Positions 1 to 9,600 of a stretch of 64,000 bases of DNA are shown here, one piece after another; the stretch's first letter is position 1, and each line of letters begins with the position of its first letter. The notes under the pieces were generated by a model. That model saw nothing but the letters and a program-made list of their open reading frames with translations, was not told where the DNA came from and ran no database searches. Position numbers and translations under genes: made by a program. This stretch comes from Thermoguttaceae bacterium. GTDB lineage: Bacteria > Planctomycetota > Planctomycetia > Pirellulales > Thermoguttaceae. The stretch is taken from NCBI GenBank assembly GCA_017447865.1, contig JAFSMO010000021.1, forward strand, positions 1-64,000, in the 5' to 3' direction.

Positions 1-1233
1 CATCATCGCGTCCACGATGGCCTTGCCAACGTCTTCGCTGGTGTTCCGCACGTCGTTCCAGTGGCACCCCTCAGGAATGATGAACGTGTGCAGCTCATAA
101 TCACAGTACTCCTCGATGAGATCGCCCAATTCCTGTTCAGCGTCAGCCGTTTCTTCGTCATACACGTCCGAAATGCGCTTGAAAAACAGGATCGGAATGA
201 CGTAGGATTTGTAGTCGTCCTGATCGATCGGGCCGCGGAGGATGTTGCAGGCCTCGTACAGATGATTGTACAGCGCGTTCGCCGTGGTCTCACGGTCATC
301 GACCTCTCCAGCGCGCTGCGCCTCCTCGGTGACCCGGACGGCTTCCGTCATCGCATCCTGACCTTTACCTGCGGGGGGATCGGTTTTCGGTGCGTACGCA
401 ACCGCTCGGGAAATGCCATCCCCGGCAGCTTTTTCCAGAATGATGCCGTATCGGGCTTCAAAGGCGTTCAGGATTTCGAGCTGCGCCGCGTCCAGGAACG
501 TCAAAGCGAGTTTTCGAATATCCGCAGGAATACCGTAATAAGCCTCGGCAATTCCCCCCGCAATCGCCGCGATCGTGTCGCTGTCGCCGCCGATGGAAAC
601 GGCATTCCGGATGGTGTCCTCGAAGCCGGTAGACTCAAAAAACGCTTCCAGCGCCTGCGGCACCGATCCCTGGCACGAGACGTCAAATTCATACGTCGCG
701 CGGATATCCGCCAGCTTGAAATCGATCTTGTAATAGTGCGCCTCGATGAAATCGCGGATCTCGATCATGCTCTTCCCGCTTCGGGCGAGAAAGATGGCAG
801 CGGCCGTCGCTTCGGCTCCCTTCATGCCTTCCGGATGATTGTGCGTGACTTCGGTCACCGCCGCCGACATGGCTTTGGCTTCATCGAGCGTCGAGGCCGC
901 AAAACCGCATGGACTGACGCGCATCGCCGCCCCGTTCCCCCAGCTGTTATACGGTTGAGGATCGTCGTCATAAATCCATTTGCGGAACGAACCGCCATAC
1001 CCGGCATGAGGATATTTACGCCCAAGCTCCTGCATCCGCATGACGGCCTGCCGGCTTAACGAATCGCAGCTGCCGCCGCAGTCCAGGATCGCTTGCGCGA
1101 CCGCGAGCGTCATGACGCTGTCGTCCGTCGGCCTGCATCCTTTGAGATGAGAAAGCAGCTCAAAGTCCTTTGATTTTCGGTTCTTCCACTCAAATCTGGA
1201 TCCGGCAATATCTCCGATGATTGCTCCTAACAT
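1..1233 (-). CDS. ADP-ribosylglycohydrolase fused to HsdM N-terminal domain (3' end outside window)
   Basis: Reading down the minus strand from the ATG at 1233-1231, the frame stays open for 411 codons to the window edge. Residues 1 to about 280 are an ADP-ribosylglycohydrolase (DraG/ARH fold): the start MLGAIIGDIAGSRFEW, the metal-binding TDDSVMTLAVAQ motif near residue 38 and the late GGDSDTIAAIAGGIAEAYYG motif are all present. After a linker of about 35 residues, from near residue 315, the sequence becomes the N-terminal helical domain of a type I restriction methylase: YEACNILRGPIDQDDYKSY, FFKRISDVYDEE and IPEGCHWNDVR. The family normally carries this domain at the very start of HsdM. The SAM-binding part must lie outside the window. 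An internal ATG at 348-346 behind a weak AGGA could start a separate HsdM, but no stop codon separates the halves. The gene is GC-rich, unlike the island to its right. Confidence 0.85.
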   Translation of the reverse strand, partial: MLGAIIGDIAGSRFEWKNRKSKDFELLSHLKGCRPTDDSVMTLAVAQAILDCGGSCDSLSRQAVMRMQELGRKYPHAGYGGSFRKWIYDDDPQPYNSWGNGAAMRVSPCGFAASTLDEAKAMSAAVTEVTHNHPEGMKGAEATAAAIFLARSGKSMIEIRDFIEAHYYKIDFKLADIRATYEFDVSCQGSVPQALEAFFESTGFEDTIRNAVSIGGDSDTIAAIAGGIAEAYYGIPADIRKLALTFLDAAQLEILNAFEARYGIILEKAAGDGISRAVAYAPKTDPPAGKGQDAMTEAVRVTEEAQRAGEVDDRETTANALYNHLYEACNILRGPIDQDDYKSYVIPILFFKRISDVYDEETADAEQELGDLIEEYCDYELHTFIIPEGCHWNDVRNTSEDVGKAIVDAMM

Positions 1234-1415
1234 TTCGTTGTTACCGCCTCACATTTTGAACGCCTGTTCGGTAATTTCAGCCACTTTTGTTATTTCCGTA
1301 TTATACTTGTAAGCCGGAAAAATGAAAGGGGGGAGGAATGTAATACTCATTCGTTATAAATATTAATAGTCAGTTTGTAGTTTCTCCGCATTTTTCCTTC
1401 GAAAGGAGAGAACTG

Positions 1416-1523
1416 ATGAAACGGTTCAAACTAATTCCTGTTGTGTTCAACACGGTCGAGATGATGAGGCCGATTGGCAGGTTACGAAATTCAAAATCAG
1501 CTCAAGGTTTCTTCAAAATTTGA
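1416..1523 (+). CDS. Possible 35-residue small protein, unknown
   Basis: This short frame starts with ATG behind a good Shine-Dalgarno (AAGGAG, about 7 bases upstream) and reads MKRFKLIPVVFNTVEMM onward to TGA. It lies in the AT-rich gap between the left-edge gene and the PIN-kinase gene. No family is recognised. It could be a remnant or a leader peptide. The rest of 1234-1650 holds only AT-rich sequence and the promoter listed next. Confidence 0.25.
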   Translation: MKRFKLIPVVFNTVEMMRPIGRLRNSKSAQGFFKI

Positions 1524-1584
1524 GGAATAGTAGCCCCAATTCGTTGATTTCTGTAAAAAATCATTCTAATTTTTCTCCCCCTAC

Positions 1585-1612
1585 TTGTAATAAAAAAATA
1601 AAATACTATAAT
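1585..1612 (+). promoter_or_regulatory. Sigma70-type promoter candidate for the plus-strand island operon
   Basis: TTGTAA (1585-1590) and a perfect TATAAT (1607-1612) are separated by 16 bases, about 40 bases before the ATG of the PIN-kinase gene. The surroundings are AT-rich, so chance matches are possible, but spacing and position fit. Confidence 0.5.
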
Positions 1613-1650
1613 GAATAAAAAGACTTTATTTTTATAAACAGGCAAAGGAA

Positions 1651-3174
1651 ATGATTACTTTAGAAGAATATGTTAAAAATTGGCGTATTTTTATTGACAC
1701 GTGTAGTCTTCTCAATGAGGCAGCCTCACAATTTTGGTATTCAATAACTCCATTATTGCAGCGCTACAATGCGAAAATTATTGTTCCCTATAGATGTATT
1801 GAAGTAATTAATACTAAATCTCTTCAAAATAAAAACATTGAATTAAGGAATCGGGCTGTGGGAGTACTGAAGATCATTCAAGTACTGATCCAGGCTAATA
1901 TTATAGATATTCGTGGCGAAAAAAATGATAAATTTGCTAACAATTTGTTTCTGGATGTCTTTACAAAATATCGCATGAAATATCGTTTGCTTCTGATTAC
2001 TCAAGACATTAACCTTGCCAGAACAATTCTGTCATTGAATGATGATCAATCGCGCAGGAAGTTTCCGGTTCAGGTCAACAGGATACAACATGACGGTTCT
2101 TTAGTTGAATTCAAATGGGGGAAAAGTGACAAAAATGAACCATATAAAAATCAGGATACAGATGAGCCAAAGTTTAAGTTATGTACACGTGTTACAAGAT
2201 CACAAGATACCCAATTGTCCGTTCAGCATATTCCTGAAGAGGGAGAAGAGGTATATGTAAATGGTCAATTAGTCAAATTGGTTAAAGCGGTCGGATTTGG
2301 TGGTGAAGGCACTATTTACTCAACAAATTCAGAATATGTCGCCAAAATATATAAAAAGAAAAATAATACCAAAAGAAAACTTGAAAAACTTAAACTAATG
2401 GCAAATATAAAATGCGAATGCCCTGGAGTATGTTATCCTGTCGCGCCTGTGCAAAATTTAAATCATGAGTTTGTTGGCTTCTTAATGCCCGAAGCAAAAG
2501 GCAAGAAAATCGGCGAGGTGATCTTTACTCCAGAGATCGGGAAAGTTTTCCCGAACTGGACCAGAAAACATTTGGTTCAATTGAGTATTACGATTTTAAA
2601 AAAAATACAGATGCTTCATAAGAAGAACATCATTTTAGGCGACATCAATCCTGCCAATATTCTTGTTGTCTCTTCCAAAGAAGTTTATTTTGTTGATACG
2701 GACAGTTATCAAATTGAAGACTATCCTTGCCCTGTTGGACAAGAAATTTTCGTTGCGCCGGAGATTCAGGGAAAGTACTTTCCTGATTTTTTAAGGACGA
2801 TCGGAAATGAAAATTTCGCCATGGCAACTTTGCTGTTCATGTTGGTGCATCGTGGCCAATCACCGTATTCCAAGAAAGGGGAAGGAAGCTATGTTGATAA
2901 AATCAAGGAAATGGACTTCGCTTATCCATTAGGAGAGCGTACAAATAATAAGATACCAGATGGGCCTTGGAAAAAATTGTGGAGTCATTTGCCGCAAAAT
3001 GTTAAAGAGGCTTTTTACAATACATTCAGATACGGTGGCTGTTATTCAACAGAGAGCAGCCGTTTGTCTGTTGAACAGTGGTTAGATGTTTTTAATAATT
3101 ATTTCTTTTTACTCAATTCGGGAAAATTAAGGCAGCAGGATCCAATGTGTGAAGATCTTTTTCTCGATAAATAA
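1651..3174 (+). CDS. PIN domain-protein kinase fusion
   Basis: A 507-residue protein. Residues 1 to about 150 look like a PIN-type RNase domain: FIDTCSLL with Asp16, Glu51 in YRCIEVI, and a late acidic ITQDIN segment near residue 118. Residues about 205-460 are a Ser/Thr kinase-like domain with a glycine loop GFGGEG (215-220), likely ATP lysine Lys232, catalytic loop GDINPAN with Asp331, metal-binding VDTDSYQ (Asp349/Asp351) and an APE motif near residue 369. The kinase resembles those found beside TerY-like vWA and PP2C genes (family knowledge). The ATG follows AAAGGA. The gene opens an operon with two vWA genes and a PP2C gene, so it probably supplies the phosphorylation side of that module, with the PIN part as a possible RNA-cutting output (inference). 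It lacks the C-terminal zinc ribbon seen in the second kinase of the island. Confidence 0.8.
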   Translation: MITLEEYVKNWRIFIDTCSLLNEAASQFWYSITPLLQRYNAKIIVPYRCIEVINTKSLQNKNIELRNRAVGVLKIIQVLIQANIIDIRGEKNDKFANNLFLDVFTKYRMKYRLLLITQDINLARTILSLNDDQSRRKFPVQVNRIQHDGSLVEFKWGKSDKNEPYKNQDTDEPKFKLCTRVTRSQDTQLSVQHIPEEGEEVYVNGQLVKLVKAVGFGGEGTIYSTNSEYVAKIYKKKNNTKRKLEKLKLMANIKCECPGVCYPVAPVQNLNHEFVGFLMPEAKGKKIGEVIFTPEIGKVFPNWTRKHLVQLSITILKKIQMLHKKNIILGDINPANILVVSSKEVYFVDTDSYQIEDYPCPVGQEIFVAPEIQGKYFPDFLRTIGNENFAMATLLFMLVHRGQSPYSKKGEGSYVDKIKEMDFAYPLGERTNNKIPDGPWKKLWSHLPQNVKEAFYNTFRYGGCYSTESSRLSVEQWLDVFNNYFFLLNSGKLRQQDPMCEDLFLDK

Positions 3175-3287
3175 AATTGTATAATTGTATCCAAAGAAAA
3201 AAGATGGTTACAGGGCCTTTATGGATTTTGTTTCCAACATTTTTCCAAAGTTCGTGTTTTTTTAGTTAGAATTCAAGGAGGTTTAAT

Positions 3288-3974
3288 ATGTCTGCCAATG
3301 ACTTGATTCGAACTCAGGATTTGGTAAACAATCCTGTCCCCCGTATCCCGGTTTGTCTTTGCCTTGACACGAGCGCCTCTATGATGGGACCACCCATCGA
3401 CGAATTAAACCAGGGTGTACAATTATTTTTTAATTCCATCCGCGAGGACACTGTCGCTTCGTATATGGCAGAAATTGGTATTGTAACCTTTGGAGTTAAT
3501 GTTGCTTGTATCGCTGATTTTGCGTCATTAAAGATTCAACCCAATGCTCCATTGCTGCAGGCTGCCGGAATGACTCCAATGGGGGAGGCCATTAACCTGG
3601 CTTTAGACTTATTGGAAGCCCGAAAGAAGGAGTATAAAGATAAAGGGGTGGAATATTATCAGCCCTGGTTGGTACTTATGACCGATGGTGTTCCAAATGG
3701 AGATCCGCTTCAGCTGGCACGTGCGGAAAACAGACTGGTCGATTTGGTCAATGAAAAAAAACTGACCATTTTCCCTATTGGTATTGGAAGTGCTGCAGAC
3801 ATGGCAACCTTGGAAGCGCTTTCTCCAAGACGTAAACCATTGAAATTGCAAGGACTTAAATTTAAGGATTTTTTTGTTTGGTTAAGCCAAAGTGTTTCTC
3901 AAACCTCTCAATCCAGACCTGGTGATATTGTTCCACTGAACAGTAATGGTATTACTAGCTGGTGCGAAATTTAA
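3288..3974 (+). CDS. TerY-like von Willebrand factor A protein
   Basis: A 228-residue single-domain vWA protein. The metal-ion adhesion site is complete: Asp27-x-Ser29-x-Ser31 in LDTSASMM, a threonine in MTPMGEAI near residue 95, and Asp133 in MTDGVPNG. No signal peptide or membrane segment, so cytoplasmic. Start is set by AAGGAGG just upstream of the ATG. TerY-like vWA proteins occur with PP2C phosphatases and kinases in the 'TerY-P' signalling triad; here kinase and phosphatase flank it in the same operon. It likely acts as a metal-dependent scaffold or switch whose partners are phosphorylated (inference). The next gene is a paralogue, suggesting a heteromeric pair. Confidence 0.88.
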   Translation: MSANDLIRTQDLVNNPVPRIPVCLCLDTSASMMGPPIDELNQGVQLFFNSIREDTVASYMAEIGIVTFGVNVACIADFASLKIQPNAPLLQAAGMTPMGEAINLALDLLEARKKEYKDKGVEYYQPWLVLMTDGVPNGDPLQLARAENRLVDLVNEKKLTIFPIGIGSAADMATLEALSPRRKPLKLQGLKFKDFFVWLSQSVSQTSQSRPGDIVPLNSNGITSWCEI

Positions 3975-3992
3975 TTACGAAAGGATAATAAA

Positions 3993-4751
3993 ATGAACAA
4001 TCAGCTTGTGGAACTAAAGGATCTGAAAAACAATCCTACACATCGTGTACCTGTATGTCTTTGCCTGGATACTAGTGGTTCCATGGGGGCGGTTACTGGT
4101 AATTTTACCTATACCGGTAAAACGTCATTTTTGGATGGAAAAAAGTGGGACCTGGTTGATGGTGGAACGTCTCGGATTTTCGAACTTCAACAAGGAGTAA
4201 GCCTGTTCTTTGAAGCCATTAAGGAGGATGGTACCGCTAAATATGCCGCTGAAATTAGTATCGTAACTTTTGACGATACCGCAAAATGTCTTATGGATTT
4301 TACTTCGCTTGAGGATCAAAGGGTACCTGAATTAACATTGGGCGATAATACCTCAATGGGTGAAGGGGTCAATCTGGCTTTAGATTTGCTGGAAAAAAGA
4401 AAACAAATGTATCATCAGATGGGAATCACGTACTATCAACCCTGGCTCGTTCTGATGACGGACGGTGAACCCAATGGTAATCCTGCAGAATTAGATCGTG
4501 CTATTTCAAGAACTGTAGATCTTGTGAAAAAAGAAAAACTTTCTGTATTTCCCATCGGAATTGGTGAAGAAGCTGATATGGCTATGTTAAACCGGTTTTC
4601 ACCTGCCAGGAGGGCTTTAAAAGTGAAGGAACTTAAATTTCGTGAATTTTTTGACTGGTTAAGCGGGAGTCTAATCAAAGCTTCCCAGTCAGGTCCAGGT
4701 GAAAAGGTTAAGTTGGACGTAGATTCTATTCAGGGTTGGGGAGAACTTTAA
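3993..4751 (+). CDS. TerY-like von Willebrand factor A protein (paralogue)
   Basis: A 252-residue vWA protein, paralogous to the one upstream and sharing the same N-terminal lead (NNPTHRVPVCLCLDTSGSM). MIDAS residues are Asp26, Ser28 and Ser30, the threonine in NTSMGEG and Asp157 in MTDGEPNG. It has an insert after the MIDAS (FLDGKKWDLVDGGTSRIFEL) that the first copy lacks but the third vWA protein of the island partly shares (FVDGQQ...FVEGG). The gap to the previous gene is 18 bases and the PP2C start codon follows this stop directly, so translation is probably coupled. Cytoplasmic, with no other domains. Confidence 0.88.
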   Translation: MNNQLVELKDLKNNPTHRVPVCLCLDTSGSMGAVTGNFTYTGKTSFLDGKKWDLVDGGTSRIFELQQGVSLFFEAIKEDGTAKYAAEISIVTFDDTAKCLMDFTSLEDQRVPELTLGDNTSMGEGVNLALDLLEKRKQMYHQMGITYYQPWLVLMTDGEPNGNPAELDRAISRTVDLVKKEKLSVFPIGIGEEADMAMLNRFSPARRALKVKELKFREFFDWLSGSLIKASQSGPGEKVKLDVDSIQGWGEL

Positions 4752-5753
4752 ATGTGGAAATTGGTCAAATGCGCGGTTCAGGGCCGCGGTCATGTGAAAG
4801 CGGGTACTCCCTGTCAGGACAAAGTCTGTACCTATACCGGGAATGGCGTTAGCGTTATCGCTTTGGCTGACGGGGCTGGTTCCGCGCGTTTGTCCCACTT
4901 CGGCGCACAACGGGTCACACAGTTCGTATGTGAAGAGTTCTCTGACCATTTTGATGATTGGTTTCAAGAGCCTGATGGCGTCCTGGTCAAAAAACAGTTA
5001 GTCCAGAAAATTCTGGAGCAGCTTACGGATCTGCGGCAGGAACTGAACTGCGAACTTCGCGATTTGGCCTCTACCTTGCTCGTCGTGGCAGCCAAGGAAG
5101 ATTGTTTCCTTCTCATTCATATCGGGGATGGAGTCATTGGTTACTGGAGAGATGGCGAGCTGAAAGTCGCAAGCCATCCGGAAAATGGCGAGTTCGCGAA
5201 TATCACGTTCTTTACGACTTCCAGTAATGCAATTAGCACGATGAAGATCGCCAAAGGCAACTTGGGAAATATAGCGGGGTTTGTTCTGATGTCGGACGGA
5301 ACGGCTGAGAGTTTTTACAGCCATCAAACCAGTTCTTTGGCTGGTGTTCTAGCCAAAATTATGAAGATGACCCTGATTTTCCCACAGGAAAAAATCGAGA
5401 AAGACCTCCTCGAAAGTTTCGAGCAGGTCGTTATTCAAAGGACGCATGATGACTGCAGTCTGGCCCTGATGGTACGTCCCACTGATTCCTTTACCGGGTT
5501 TGAAGACCTGAGCCAGGAGGAAAAGTGTGATGTCCTGGAAATCAACATGCTCACCCCAGACATTAAAAAAAAACTGGCGAGGTACACGAAGATTATGCGG
5601 ATGATCAACCGGCGCCCCTCATGCACGCTGGTGAGTCTTTCCCGGGAAATTCATCTGAAACCGAAATATACGCGAAAATACTTGATGAACGTATTGCGTT
5701 GTGGGTTGATTCAGAGCTGTAAAAATGGGCACTACAAAAGCAGTGTAAAATAA
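4752..5753 (+). CDS. PP2C-family protein phosphatase with C-terminal winged helix
   Basis: A 333-residue protein. Residues 1 to about 245 are a PP2C (PPM) phosphatase: Asp23 in CQDK, Asp40-Gly41 in LADGAGSA, IGDG near residue 125, MSDGTAE near 181 and the closing HDDCS near 235 give the usual metal ligands. Residues about 270-333 form a predicted winged-helix segment (CTLVSLSREIHLKPKYTRKY) that could bind DNA or a partner. The ATG abuts the stop of the preceding vWA gene, so the two are co-translated. As the last gene of the plus operon it is the likely counterpart of the PIN-kinase, reversing phosphorylation of vWA or effector proteins (inference). PP2C-winged-helix fusion is less usual than a bare PP2C. 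Confidence 0.85.
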   Translation: MWKLVKCAVQGRGHVKAGTPCQDKVCTYTGNGVSVIALADGAGSARLSHFGAQRVTQFVCEEFSDHFDDWFQEPDGVLVKKQLVQKILEQLTDLRQELNCELRDLASTLLVVAAKEDCFLLIHIGDGVIGYWRDGELKVASHPENGEFANITFFTTSSNAISTMKIAKGNLGNIAGFVLMSDGTAESFYSHQTSSLAGVLAKIMKMTLIFPQEKIEKDLLESFEQVVIQRTHDDCSLALMVRPTDSFTGFEDLSQEEKCDVLEINMLTPDIKKKLARYTKIMRMINRRPSCTLVSLSREIHLKPKYTRKYLMNVLRCGLIQSCKNGHYKSSVK

Positions 5754-5771
5754 AGGTTTTCAGTATTCGAA

Positions 5772-5805
5772 AAATGGAAGACCAGAACGGTCTTCCATTT
5801 CTTTT
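5772..5805. terminator. Bidirectional intrinsic terminator between convergent operons
   Basis: A perfect 12-base-pair stem (5772-5783 with 5789-5800, AAATGGAAGACC / GGTCTTCCATTT) with a 5-base loop has T-rich sequence on its right and A-rich sequence on its left. It sits between the stop of the PP2C gene and the stop of the convergent nuclease gene, so it can end both transcripts. Confidence 0.8.
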
Positions 5806-5844
5806 CCTCAGGAAACTTTTGCATGGCAAAAGAAGAGTACAAAC

Positions 5845-6696
5845 TCACCTGAGATTCATCAACTGAATCGACGTTGAACGATTAATTCGATCTTGCAGGG
5901 CCGGGCATATTGGAAAAGCGGTAAAAAGAACCCCCATGGCGGCAATGCCACCGTAGGTTTTCAGATTATTTTCCAGTTTCTGAATATGATCCTGTTTAAC
6001 CACCCCTGCTTTACATTCCACGATATACAGGCGTTTTCCATCGGTATAAACGCAATCAAACTCACCCACGGGCATTTGCCCCTTTGCAGGTTTTTTGCCT
6101 GACGGAAAAATCTCCAGCCCGATTCTCAAATCAAAGAATTGTCCGGATTGGACCATCGGCAGGAAATGCAAATAGGCATATTCCTCCAACCAGCCGCCGC
6201 CCAAATAAGCCGCGAAATCTTTGCAGTCCGGCACTTTTACCTTTTCGCCATCCAATATCAGGGAAACTTTGCCTCCTTTATATTCCACATCAAGCCCTTT
6301 TACGGAAAACTTAAAAGGCAGCTCAGGCTTTCCATAAGTGATTTTATAAGCCCGGAATTCTTTATCATTATACAGTATCTCCAAGATGTTGCGTTTATCC
6401 CAAAGTTTTAGTGTCAGTTCTTTTCTTGCTTCCCGGACCGGATTATCATTCCAATACCCAGGAGTTATAATATCGTAACCGCTGATCGTGAAAAAATCAT
6501 CGATCGTTTTTAGCCCTTTGAATGGGATCGTGACTTCCGTTCGAAGAAATGTTATGTTGTTTTGTTTAATATCGAAATAAAACGATTCCGTGTTGGGAAA
6601 TTCATTGCAAGCGCTCAACGCACCGGAAAACATCAGTTTATGACGAATACTATCTGTTGAATTCAACACAATTAATTTCTCCTTGTTAATTAACAT
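5845..6696 (-). CDS. PD-(D/E)XK nuclease, Card1/Can2 (DUF1887)-like nuclease domain
   Basis: A 283-residue protein. The C-terminal half carries a restriction-endonuclease core: GGWLEE near residues 167-172, Asp214 in GEFDCVY, and Glu227-x-Lys229 in IVECKAG. This arrangement matches the nuclease domain of the DUF1887 family that includes the CRISPR-associated effectors Card1 and Can2. The N-terminal part (about 80-100 residues) has no recognisable CARF sensor, so activation by a cyclic oligoadenylate is not supported. The start ATG overlaps the stop of the DUF2357 gene by one base, so it is the last gene of the minus operon and probably its nucleic-acid-cleaving effector (inference). Confidence 0.75.
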   Translation of the reverse strand: MLINKEKLIVLNSTDSIRHKLMFSGALSACNEFPNTESFYFDIKQNNITFLRTEVTIPFKGLKTIDDFFTISGYDIITPGYWNDNPVREARKELTLKLWDKRNILEILYNDKEFRAYKITYGKPELPFKFSVKGLDVEYKGGKVSLILDGEKVKVPDCKDFAAYLGGGWLEEYAYLHFLPMVQSGQFFDLRIGLEIFPSGKKPAKGQMPVGEFDCVYTDGKRLYIVECKAGVVKQDHIQKLENNLKTYGGIAAMGVLFTAFPICPALQDRINRSTSIQLMNLR

Positions 6697-9600
6697 TAAT
6701 CATCGACTTCAGAGTCGGAAACGCCTGTAATTCGGATAGTATTTGCACCATCATCACCGGTTAGGTAAAGGCGCAGCGCATACAGTAAGTCTGGGGTATG
6801 ATCGTCCTTGGGTTTAGGAGGAAGATTGCCAAGTTGAATACGTGAAGAGAGTTTAATATTGTGCTTGATTACAATATCCGTAACTCTTTCAATCTGATTT
6901 GCCAGTTCTTTGGTAATTTTCTGATGCGGCTGCAAAAGCATTTTGATTTCTTCATTGGACGAGTTGCGAGTTCGCAGCATGCCTAATAAAAGCTCCAATT
7001 CCCATTTGCTTATTGACCATTGCTGTGTATACCTCGGTTGAAGCCAGGCAAGCCTTTTGCACAAAAAATCCAGTATTGCCTGACATTCTGTAAGGTTGAA
7101 ACGGTCAACAAAATGCTGTTCTCGCCAAATGGCATAAGCAAATATACGTAGTGAATGATTCTTAAGATTCGCTTTGAGTTTTTTGAATACTTCATTTTGC
7201 CAGGGCATGGAAATATTCCCCAAAGCCAAACCAATGGCACATCGATGATCAATGCTTGGCAAATTATCAGATTGTAAACCATTGACACCGAATGTATCCA
7301 AATCCCTCACATTCTCTTCAATCCACTGAACACATAATTGAGACGTATCTTTATGTAAACATGACAGCAAAAACAGGATTTCATCTTTAATCGATTGAGG
7401 AATTTCGTCCTGCTGAATCAGTGAATTAAAATATTTAACAATATTCTTCATTGCACCTTTGAAGTCTGTAGGACATTGCCTGTCTTCAATCGAACGTCCA
7501 TCTCGCCAGATCTGAATAAAAGGATAATACAAAGATTTATGGATTCTGGTAATGGTCGAATCAATCAAATCTTCATTAAAATCTTTAAATTGCCTGGGTT
7601 CTTGATAGGTTGAGGGAGCAATCCTCCAGCCAAAATATCTGCCCATTTTATCTTTTTTTAACACAAATGAAAAGGTATTATTTTGATAATAGGAATAATC
7701 ATCTTTATCAATAAAATTCATTTGGCTTATGAATACTGTACCATCAACACCTTCACAATTGACGAAATTATAATAGTTTCCATTTTTTTGGCTAACATGC
7801 CAATTATCAGTTATAGTACCAGTTACTCTTTTCATCTGTGGATAATAAAAACTTTGATCAAGTTGCTCAACAGATCGAAGCGCCCAATCTAATAAATCTC
7901 GGGTTCCCTCGTTATTTGGCTTGGGAACTCTCTGCAACTCGTCCCAAGTCATCGGCTTGGGATATTCCGGCGCAGGCGCGTCGGTTACAATCTCTTCGAC
8001 CGTACTTTCCCACTTGACGCTAATCGGGGGAAATGATTTGTCTTTGGGAATAAAAACAAGACGATATGGGTCGTCAACACCGTATGTAAAAGTCAAATCA
8101 AGATCACATACCAAATCTGATTTGAGCGGGAAAACCGGAGATTCAAGTTTGGCGGAAAACCCGATCTCATCTTCGCTCTCGCCGATATATAGCGGGAACT
8201 GATAGTACGGTTTTCCCGCCGGAAGGGTAAAGCTTTTATCAATCTTGATATTGACGGCCCGACCACGAATCGGCTGGTTAGTGTTGCCTCTGCCGACAAG
8301 GTAAAAACGTTGATAATGACCATTCGCTATCAGTTTGACCGAAAGTTCGGGGATCTGATCCCGCCAAAGCGGAATATCACCTGCACGGTCCTGTAAAGAA
8401 TAAAATTTAACGCCTCCCTGAACCGGACTGCCCATTAAATCGATGTTCATCAGTTGGTCAAAATTTCCAATTCTTTTATCTTGACGCAACATGTTCCTGC
8501 TAACGTAGTTTGTCTGGCCTTTCGGACTTTCCGGATCATAAAATTTCCCCTGAGCATCCACAGAATAAATATTATACGGGCAGCGATTCTTTTCTTTGGA
8601 TTTGTTATCCGGCAGGATCACCGCAGGATGGCGCTCCCAATAAAAGCCATACGTTTCCGGTACAGCTTTTTTTAATTCCGGGTCATATTTGGCTTCAAGT
8701 TTAATTGCACACTGCTTTTCGTCAATATAGTCCAAAACAACGACAGTATAACCATTCCTTAATTTAGAATACTCAACATTTTCAAATACAGTCGCAATGG
8801 AACGCGGAAGCGGTTCCGCTTTTGGGAAAAAAGCGTTGATATTAAGTCGGGTAATTTTCAATTCAAAGTCATTAAGATAGTCCGGCTGCAACCAAATCAA
8901 AGAATCTTTTTTAAATTTTTCATGGAGTTTTAGCACAAACGCCCGGGCTGCGCTATTCAGGTTTTCAAGAGTATGATTTTTTGAAAAAAACAGTTCCGGG
9001 GCGGAAATGGTAGTCGCATCCTCACTCAAATAGACCGCATCGGCATTAAATAAACTCATAGGGATTGGGGAAGATTCTTCATTTTCCCATCGCTGCCAGA
9101 TAAATGGATTGGGAAAACACGCCGGAAGTGAAACGCGCTGGCCTTCCAAAAAGGCAAAACGGGGATACAACTCCGCCAGATCAATACAAACAGAAGAATC
9201 TGTCTCCGCAATTTCTTCAGGACGGCTCAAAGGTTTACCCGTGGTTTTATGAATCCGTACTTTATCATCCCAGGTACGAATCATAAAACGGTCATAATCA
9301 AACAAGACCGGGACATCGGCAAATATGTATTGTTTTCCAGAATACATTTTGCCGTATTCCTGCCATTTTTGCATCGTTTTTTGACGCTCATCCAGTCTTT
9401 TTAAATCATTTTCAATATCGTATTCAAGAGACTGCAGCCAACGCCATGAATCGTAAACATGCCGATAGTCTTTATGAGACAACAGCGTGTTATTGGGTGG
9501 AAGGTTTTCCCAACGCCGAATGGATTTGGCCTCGTCGGTTACGAGCCAGGCACGAATCTGATTTAACAGTCTCCTGGAATTCTCATCGCCGAGATATCGA

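Noticed and set aside
61..1059. 332-codon plus-strand reading frame
   Set aside because: Mirror of the ADP-ribosylglycohydrolase/HsdM gene; its translation has no family features.
3288..5753. Tellurite resistance operon
   Set aside because: TerY-like vWA proteins are present, but no TerB, TerC, TerD or TerZ homologue is seen, so a metal-resistance role is not supported.
5845..6696. CRISPR-associated Card1/Can2 effector
   Set aside because: No CARF domain, no cas genes and no array in the window; only the nuclease domain is alike.
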